From positions 1,600 through 37,635 of the forward strand of contig CAUDNR010000082.1 of assembly GCA_958430865.1 (NCBI GenBank): a stretch of DNA of 36,036 nt. Direction: 5' to 3'. Positions 29,156 to 36,036 of this stretch are shown here, piece after piece; the first letter of the stretch is position 1; every line of letters starts with the position of its first letter. Position numbers and translations under genes: made by a program. Origin of the DNA: Entrophospora sp. SA101. Taxonomy: Eukaryota; Glomeromycota; Glomeromycetes; Entrophosporales; Entrophosporaceae. The notes under the pieces are model-generated. The model made no database searches, had not been told where the DNA came from, and saw nothing but the letters and a program-made list of their open reading frames with translations.

Positions 29156-30860
29156 TGAGTTGTTCTTAAAATTACTAAGAGAGTTACACAGAGAACTTAG
29201 GTTTTTTTACTTCAAAATCCAGCGATGCCCAAAAGTAAAGTTTGTTTTTTTATTAAATTTTTTTAAAGATAATTTTATGGTATGAATGGATCTAAAAATC
29301 ACGTTATTTTTTTGTTTGTGAATATTTTGGTCATGTTATCTTAGAAGAGAAATACTTCAATTCGTCGATTTTTACACATTTTTGCCCCAGATCGACATAT
29401 AGATTTTTATCTACTTCTCTACGTATCACGAATTAATTTATATTTATTTATATTTATATTTATTTTTATTTTTATTTTTTTATTTTTATTTCAATTCATA
29501 TATTCATACTCATGCCACCAATTTATTTATTTATAGAAAATGACACATATATGTACGATATTATATAATGATAATTCATGATCAAAGGTAAAATGTTGAT
29601 TTGATGGAATCAATGAAAAGTTGAAAAGTAAATAATATATTAGACTGTATAATGAAAAACCAAGCCTATGTATTAAAAACATTAAATAAAGAAATACTAT
29701 ATTAATATTTTTACATATTATAAACATCAATTCGAAACTAAATTTCCTTCCCTCTGATAATATAATCAAGCCAGTAAAATTTAATTTTTGCGTGGGAGAT
29801 CATCACAAAATTTAGCCAATGAAATCAAATATCCACTATGTTGATAATGAGTGATAATGTGAACCTACAATCAAACTCTTATTTCAACAAAATTTGTTTC
29901 ATTTTATATTTAATATTAAATTGTACAATGATAATAAGTACCAATCACATTATCACATGATATAAATTTAAAAATAAAAAAAGGCAACAATATCAAAATT
30001 GTTTAGAGAACATTTGATCCAAATTCCCCAATAATAATAAAAATATGAATGCAAACAACAACAACAAAATTGTTAATTGAAGAAGATGAATGCAAACAAC
30101 TATAATAATAAAAACAAGATAACACAACAATAAATCATCAAATTCCAAAAAATCTGTATAAATAAAGATGAATTTTTCTTTTATCAATTAAAAAATTTCA
30201 TGATTATGATTAAAACCTTTGAAAATGTCTCAACAACAACAATAATCATCATCCATTAAAAAACATGTATACGTCTATTTAAAATTATTTGTTTTTTTAA
30301 ATTTCATTATAAAAATCATTTTTTAATAAAACGGCGCATAATTTGCATAATCTGCCAAGTGTTGCATGCATAATTTAATGTTTGTTGCCGCATAAATCTG
30401 GTTTATTATTTAATAATTAAAATATCTTGGCCAAAATTTTAAAGTTTTCTAAATTTGGAGATCAAAATTTTGGGGTCAATTTTCTTTGTAAATTTTGATT
30501 TTAGTTTTTTTTAAACAATTCCTATATTAGATTTTTATTTTTTAATTAACTAATTCCAGTAATTCTATATACAAATCTATATATGACGTTACACCATAAT
30601 ATTACGCGGATTGATAATTTATTTTAAAATTGAAACAAATCAAAAATCTATAAGAAGAAAATATCAATGAATTAATAACAACATAAATTTTATTAAATAC
30701 ATATAAGTTTACTGAAAAAAAAGGGATTCTTTTTTTTCCTAGTAAATATTTTCTCAAAGTAAAATTGAATAATAAAAATTTTAAGAAAATTGTTAAATTA
30801 AAATTTTTTTATATATTATAACTTTAAATAATCACTGATCTAATACTAATAACAATTATT
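29156..30860. other. Long gap without a recognisable gene
   Basis: At 29430-29490 there is a TTTATT/TTTTTATT low-complexity run. At 30332-30402 the words GCATAATTTGCATAAT and GCATGCATAATTTAATG resemble the subterminal words of the hAT elements further left, without a coding part. Open frames are short and low-complexity. Confidence 0.5.
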
Positions 30861-30888
30861 TTGTCGATTTATTTATTTTTACAATATC

Positions 30889-31631
30889 TGAGGGCAACCT
30901 TTCCAAACGAACTGTCCCTTATTATTATAGTAGAAATTTCACTGAGGCTTCCAGTGAAAGAAAAGATTCTGAAGAAACAATATAACAAAATTATTCTAGG
31001 ATTTTGGCAAAGAAAATCGGAAATGCTTCCTCTCAAAAACGTTGCTACATCATTATTGTCATCTTCGTCGTCTTCGTCACTGTCACCAAGATTCGTTTCT
31101 TCATCTTCAGTCAACACTGAAGTTTACAATCATAGCATATTTGATCCAGTCGAGAGTGAGCCATCGGTCCAGGATAATACTCAGTGCCCAACTCAAGAAG
31201 TGGACCCCAGAAGTTTGCTTCCAGGAGAATTCAACCGATTATTACAGTTGTCATCACTACAAGAACTTAACCAATTAACTGACCATCAAAAATATATAGA
31301 TAACGGTGACAACAATATTATTACTAATATGAATATGATGAATGTGGATGATAATAATACTGGTACTAACATGAATATGATGAATATTGATGGTAATAAT
31401 ATCAGTACTAATACGAATATTAATAATAATAGTATTAGCACCAATGAATCTATTACAATGGCAACACTTATTCTACATCCAAATGTCATCCAGGCTATGA
31501 CTGAACAATGTTCAGATAGTGTACATTTCGAATCATCTGAAAGTAACATTGATATTAGACGTTTTTATTATGGAGAAAATCAAATTGATTATGATAACCA
31601 ATATGCTGACAATTTATTCAACTTTTATTAA
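30889..31631 (+). CDS. Uncharacterised Asn/Met-rich protein, 5' end uncertain
   Basis: A frame open from 30861 ends at a TAA (31629-31631). Its first triplet is TTG; the first ATG is at 31023, which would give 202 residues. The open part before it (RATFPNELSLIIIV, RLPVKEKILKKQYNKIILGF, WQRKSEMLP) looks protein-like. A possible splice acceptor (ATATCTGAG) lies at 30882-30890, so an upstream exon may be missing or lost. The basic helical stretch vaguely recalls the end of an HMG box, but that is too weak to name. After it come Ser-rich residues, QEVDPRSLLPGEFNRLLQLS, Asn/Met repeats of the form TNMNMMNVDDNN, and a more complex acidic C-terminus (HPNVIQAMTEQCSD, IRRFYYGENQ, YADNLFNFY). It may be a gene fragment. 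Confidence 0.45.
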
Positions 31632-32470
31632 ATAATAATAACAAGCGCACAAGAAAAATATATACATTATTAATTATTATTTTACTATCACCGAATAGAC
31701 ATTATGAATAACATTAAAAAAATTAGCCAATAATTGTTTGCTTATTATTATTATTATTATATGCAATTAGTACGAATTTGAATATATAGATTTAACTTAG
31801 AAATTAAAAGTTTGTATTAAAAATAAAGACTTATTATTATATTATTATTATTAACAAAGTTCAAATGCTTAACGAATGTCTAATTAGGTTAAAGAATGCC
31901 TAAGTTAAACTTGCGAATTTACTATTTAAACACACAAACGCATAGATATCCGTGCTAAATGCAATAATAATATTTTTTTTTTAAAGTCGCAAATGTCTAA
32001 TATTTTATAAATCCTTGAAGAAATTTTGAAATGATTTCGAAGTTTTAAAATAGTTTTGAGTTTAAAACAATTTCAGACTTTCGAAATAGTTTTATTTGAA
32101 TAAAAGTTCAATCATTTGGTGTAATTGAATGCTAAAATTAATTATGAATAGCTGGAATAATTTGAATAATCCTTATTCGAATAGAAACTCCGATTAAAAA
32201 TAATTATATAGTTGACTTGGTCTAAATTTTGCGCAAATTTTAAAGCTATAAAAGTCATTTTCTGTCCTACATTTTGTAAAAAATGGCCTCGTTAGTTGAT
32301 AGAACAGGTTTCTAGTTTTAATGTAGCGAAGAGATTTTCTATTTGTTAGAAAATTTCATATAAATTTTACGAAATTTAATTTTTAAAAAAAATATAATAA
32401 ATTAATAATTTGTATAATGCAAGAATAAAATTTCCTTTTTTTTTGTAACACACTGTATATTTATTTATAC
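31632..32470. other. Gap downstream of the Asn-rich frame
   Basis: ATT trinucleotide runs at 31747-31762 and 31834-31853. At 32165-32195 TTATTCGAATAGAAACTCCGA matches the TTATTCGAAT/GAGTAGAAACTCTG words at 1660-1700, hence a possible trace of the same repeat. No gene is recognised. Confidence 0.4.
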
Positions 32471-32477
32471 ATTTATT

Positions 32478-32645
32478 TCTTATTATTAGATAAACAGGAC
32501 AAGGCAAAAGAAACAAGGTAGTTGTTATATAATTTATATTATTTATTTATTATTATTAGATAAATAGCAAAAGAAACAAGGTAGTTGTTATATAATTTAT
32601 ATTATTTATTTATTATTATTAGATAAATAGCAAAAGAAACAAGGG
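32478..32645. repeat. 62-bp tandem repeat, about 2.7 units
   Basis: The unit contains TTATTATTAGATAAATAGCA, AAAGAAACAAGGTAGTTG and TTATATAATTTATATTATTT. Units two and three are almost identical (GGTAGTTG at 32517 and 32579); the first is partial and carries an 8-bp difference (ACAGGACAAGGC). Confidence 0.9.
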
Positions 32646-33300
32646 TAGTATTAGTATTTTAAAAAAAATATTTCCCGTCCTGCCAAATTTAGTAATGATG
32701 ATAGAAAACTAATCTAAATGATCAAAATTTGGATGATCTTGCATCATAGTAAAAATTCGAATTTACATGGTGAAATTTTATAATCGAATGTCTTCACACC
32801 CTCGTTTGATACCCTTTGTTGTGTAGCAACCACCACAAAATTTGAGATATAACTTCTTTATCATATGTATCTGCTTTATGAAAATTTTAAGGCAGGTTGT
32901 TAATAAAACCGAAAATAATCTGACCCTCAAAGTCAAATTTTGCCTTTATATTCGTATATGCAGGAATTGGTTTGACGCAAACAAAAGTAGAAATAAATGC
33001 TCAAATATTTCATTATTATGAATATTTACAGACTCTTGATCACTTAGGCGTGTCTTTTATAGTAAAATCATTTATTTTAAAAATCAATAATATTAAAAGA
33101 TAATATTATATAAATATGGTTTATGGTTTTTTATAAATAGACATTAAAAATTCCTTTTATGTCCTACAATGATAAATGTAATTAATAATGATTAAGTAGT
33201 ATAAGCAAGCAACTATAATGATACCAGGAAAAGGAGAAGAGAGATGCAAAAATGTTGGTTTTTTTTATATTAATCAAATCAAGTAATTTTAATGTGAGTG
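32646..33300. other. Gap without a recognisable gene
   Basis: AT-rich; no open frame, inverted repeat or RNA signature that I can support. Confidence 0.4.
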
Positions 33301-33304
33301 GTTA

Positions 33305-35165
33305 GCTGTCAACGATCTTTAAAGCCTACATAAATACAACATACGATTTTTTTGGTTGATGAGTGATGAAAGTTTAGCTTTCAAATGAATCTAAGATCAT
33401 CAACTTATTCCAAGAATTGATAGAATTACAAATTTTTTTAAATTTTAAATTTTTGGGTGTAAAAAAAAATCCAAGACTATTTTTTTATACACCAACGAAT
33501 GGTAATCATCTATAAGTATAACATATAAATTGTGGATGTGAGGTTACAAATTTTTTATTGAATTTCATATGCGCTGATTTTGTTTGATCCCCAAAATTCA
33601 GTACGGTATGATCATTATGAATACTTTATACTAGCAAAAACCCATTGGTTTTTGAGGTGGGTCCATTGGTTTGACGGGTTGATGGATAGCAAATTAGTTT
33701 TTTTAGCAGAGCAAATAATTTTTTTTAGGGTAATTATCATTCTACCGACCAGTTTACACATTAAAAATACTCGTGTTCAACATCGAGACACAATAAGACA
33801 TAAGGTTTGAAAAAAGGCCCAAAAAACCAAATCTGATATGTTGGTTAAGATTAAATCAAATAATAATGATTAATTGATTATATGAGTAATTTAGATGTAT
33901 ATAGATTATTGAAGTTTTAAATTCTCGACGATCTTTAAAATAGACATGGTAATAATATACGATTTTTTAGTGTGATAAATGATGGAACTTTGGCTTTCAA
34001 ATGAATATAAGATCGTCGACTTATCTCAAGAACTGGTAGAATTACAAATTTTTGAAATTTTGGACTCAAATCAGTTGCAAAGGTTTAAAAGAATCAGTCT
34101 ATTTTTTAATATATCAATGAACGATAATCATGTATAAACATAACATATAGATTAAGGAGGTAAGACAAAAAAGGTTCATTTCAATCAATTGAATTTTGGT
34201 GAAGATTAAAATCAAATGATAATGATTAATTAAATATATGAGTAATAGATGTAAATTGTTGATATTTTAACTTTCCAACGATCTTTAAAGTCTACATAAT
34301 AACAACATACAATTTTTTAATATGATAAATGGTGGAACTTTGGCTTTTAAATGAATATAAGATCGTCAAATTATCTAAGAATTGATAGAATTACAAAATT
34401 TTAAATTTTGGATTCAAATCAGTTACAAAGGTTTAAAAAAATCAAAATCAATTTTTTTATACATCAATGAATGATAATTATGTATAAGCATAACATATAG
34501 ATTAAAGAGGTAATACTACAAAGGTTTTTATTTCAATCAATTGAGTTTTGATGAAGATTAAATCAAATGATAATGATTAATTTAATTTAGGTGTAGATTG
34601 TTGATATTTTAAATTGTTGATGATCTTTAAAGTCTACATAATAACAACATACGATTTTTTTATTATGACAATGATGGAAATTTGGCTTTCGAATGAATAT
34701 AAGATCTTCAACTTATCTCAAGAATTGGTAGAATTACAAAATTTTAAATTTTGGATTCAAATCAGTTACAAAGGTTTAAAAAAATCAAAATCAATTTTTT
34801 TATACATCATTGAATGATAATCATGTATAAACATAAGCATAACATATAGATTAAGAGGCAATACTACAAAGGTTTTTATTTCAATCAATTGACTTTTGAT
34901 GAAGATTAAATCAATGATAATGATTAATTGATTATGTGAGTAATTTAGGTGTAGATTGTTGATATTTTAACTTAACAACGATCTTTAAAGTCTACATAAT
35001 AACAACATACAATTTTTTAATATGATAAATGATGGAACTTTGGCTTTCGAATGAATATAAGATCGTCAACTTATCTCAAGAATTGGTAGAATTGCAATTT
35101 TTAAAATTTTGGATTCAAATCAGTTGAAAAAAATCCGACTATTTTTTTTATATATCAATGATGAT
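33305..35165. repeat. Satellite-like array of about 350-bp units, five copies
   Basis: CAACGATCTTTAAAG or a close variant opens units at about 33312, 33924, 34276, 34617 and 34976. Each continues with TACATAATAACAACATACRA, GATGGAACTTTGGCTTTC, GAATGAATATAAGATCGTC, AACTTATCTCAAGAATTGGT and AGAATTACAAATTTT. Later come AATCAGTTGCAAAGGTTTAA, ATATATCAATGAATGATAATCATGTATAA and ACATAACATATAGATTAAGAGG. Spacings of units 2-5 are about 341-359 bp. Units 1 and 2 are 612 bp apart because unrelated sequence (about 33555-33830) lies between them. Short frames such as ELWLSNEYK inside the units have no conserved start and look fortuitous. Confidence 0.85.
33555..33830. other. Sequence inserted between satellite units 1 and 2
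   Basis: This segment is not repeated elsewhere in the window. It has less AT than the array and contains CCCATTGGTTTTTGAGGTGG and GTCCATTGGTTTGACGGGTT, two related words in tandem. An open frame beginning at TTG 33580 has no recognisable domain. Its edges show no clear inverted repeat. Confidence 0.4.
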
Positions 35166-35424
35166 AAAGCAACAGCACTAGTTATATAAATGTGATAATT
35201 ACTATATAATTTGTTCAAAAAAAAAATTTTTTAATGTGTACATCATCCAGATTGCCACAAAAAAAAAAGAAATAGCACCATCCACCTAGGGCAACCCTGG
35301 TGCTTTAACAAAAAGAACAAAAAAAAAAATAAAAAAAAATAAATAAAAGACCGCCCCAACAATAACGTCGTGCTTGTTGTGCTTGGTCTGGTCGTGCTTG
35401 GTCGTGCCGGTCGTGCGCTTTAAA
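35166..35424. other. Spacer with A-runs and short GTCGTGC repeats
   Basis: Poly-A tracts at 35260-35345 are followed by tandem GGTCGTGCTTGGTCGTGCCG-type repeats (35378-35418), unusually GC-rich for the window. The latter may belong to the coding tail of the zinc-knuckle remnant read from the minus strand. Confidence 0.4.
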
Positions 35425-35760
35425 TTAATTTTTCGTATAGCCGTCACTGAATATGCCGTCTCTTTTTTTTCGCGGCTCATTACAATGTTCGACAAAATGG
35501 CCATATCCAAGGCACTTGAAGTAGCTGGCTCGGTATCGTGGTTTTACATTTGGACGTTCATAGTGATAGTGCTCATGAGAATCGTAAAAATAACATTTGC
35601 GTATAGATAGTGTAGAGGATGCTTTGATTAGTTGTTGTTGATGTTGATGATGTATTACTACGACCAATACTGCAGTGATTGTTGTTACTTATGTTGTTAT
35701 TGCTATTATTAGGACCACTACTACTAGTACTACTATTATTATTATTATTGGCCGTTTCAC
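35425..35760 (-). pseudogene. Zinc-knuckle protein remnant, retroelement Gag-like
   Basis: The minus-strand frame 35667-35425 carries two segments with the CX2CX4HX4C spacing of CCHC zinc knuckles: KCYFYDSHEHYHYERP, in which the second and fourth Cys are Tyr and Arg, and SYFKCLGYGHFVEHCNEP, in which the first Cys is Tyr. Upstream, 35760-35668 encodes Asn/Ser/Thr repeats in some frames. Downstream, another frame continues with REKKETAYSVTAIRKINLKR. CCHC knuckles bind single-stranded nucleic acid and occur in LINE ORF1, Gag and some host RNA-binding proteins. Loss of three of the eight ligands indicates decay. The parent family cannot be named from this fragment. Confidence 0.5.
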
Positions 35761-35794
35761 AGCTGCTTGCTATTGTTGCTGTTATTATTATTAG

Positions 35795-35933
35795 AGAATT
35801 GTTATTCGCACCCCTCCCGTGTGACTAAGACAATAAAATCATCACATTTTAAAGGCATTCATTGGTCACATTACTACACTTAATCACGGGAGGGGTGCGA
35901 ATAACAAAAATGGGGGTGCAAATAACAATTCCC
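35795..35933. mobile_element. 139-bp MITE with 9-bp target-site duplication and a doubled right end
   Basis: The left end AGAATTGTTATTCGCACCCC and the right end, reversed, GGGAATTGTTATTTGCACCCC form a terminal inverted repeat. A second right-end copy just inside (CACGGGAGGGGTGCGAATAACA) pairs perfectly with the left end extended to CCTCCCGTG. TATTATTAG lies on both sides (35786-35794 and 35934-35942). A 9-bp duplication is typical of Mutator-like elements, but the word is also simple ATT repeat, so this is not certain. Confidence 0.65.
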
Positions 35934-35942
35934 TATTATTAG

Positions 35943-36036
35943 TTATAATTATTATTTGTAGTGAAATAAATAAAAATGCTGACACAATCTATGACATTTT
36001 ATCAAAAAACATTGAAAATTTAATTTCATCTAATAG
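35943..36036. other. Window end without a recognised gene
   Basis: AT-rich sequence to the edge; too short to interpret. Confidence 0.3.

Noticed and set aside
29527..30187. Leu/Ile-rich minus-strand frames that look like membrane proteins
   Set aside because: In AT-rich DNA such frames arise by chance; no loop charge pattern, homologous motif or splice context supports them.
34614..34817. 67-codon frame in the satellite array
   Set aside because: The frame is not kept open in the other units and has no shared start codon, so it is fortuitous.

Overview
The window looks like a piece of nuclear DNA from an AT-rich filamentous fungus. It most resembles an arbuscular mycorrhizal (Glomeromycotina, Rhizophagus-like) genome. 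The grounds are very low GC, short GT-AG introns, Asn-, His- and Ser-rich proteins, a MATH-BTB protein, a fungal SUR2-type sphingolipid hydroxylase, and a heavy load of decayed DNA transposons of kinds I associate with Rhizophagus. The species assignment is an inference.

Layout: intact host genes lie only in a compact island at about 6.2-14.6 kb. From left to right it holds (i) a minus-strand, three-exon gene (8950-6160) for an unrecognised nuclear-type protein with a duplicated domain; (ii) a plus-strand, five-exon gene (9937-11313) for a small two-helix membrane protein with a mitochondrial-type N-terminus, probably TMEM223-like; (iii) a plus-strand single-exon MATH-BTB gene (11386-12735) starting 72 bp later; and (iv) a convergent minus-strand, four-exon SUR2-like sphinganine C4-hydroxylase gene (14573-12989). 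The island genes look like unrelated housekeeping or regulatory genes, not one pathway.

Both arms outside the island are transposon graveyard. The left arm has two broken mariner copies, a small TTCGAAT-rich element, two MITEs with long inverted repeats and a decayed gene trace. The right arm has a nested complex at 17.4-19.2 kb (a hAT deletion derivative and a pogo-like MITE inside an older TTCGAAT-rich element), a broken DDE-like transposase gene (20962-19280), a GC-richer unknown repeat (about 22.0-22.98 kb), an Asn-rich minisatellite ORF with a MITE, two further hAT remnants with an inverted duplication, a second broken and formerly spliced DDE-like gene (26.5-28.57 kb), a tandem repeat next to it, an Asn-rich open frame at 31 kb, a 62-bp tandem repeat, a satellite-like array of about 350-bp units (33.3-35.2 kb), a zinc-knuckle remnant and a short MITE. 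I saw no rRNA, convincing tRNA, CRISPR array or viral gene. The most novel items are the duplicated-domain protein, the two DDE-like families, the nested complex and the satellite array.
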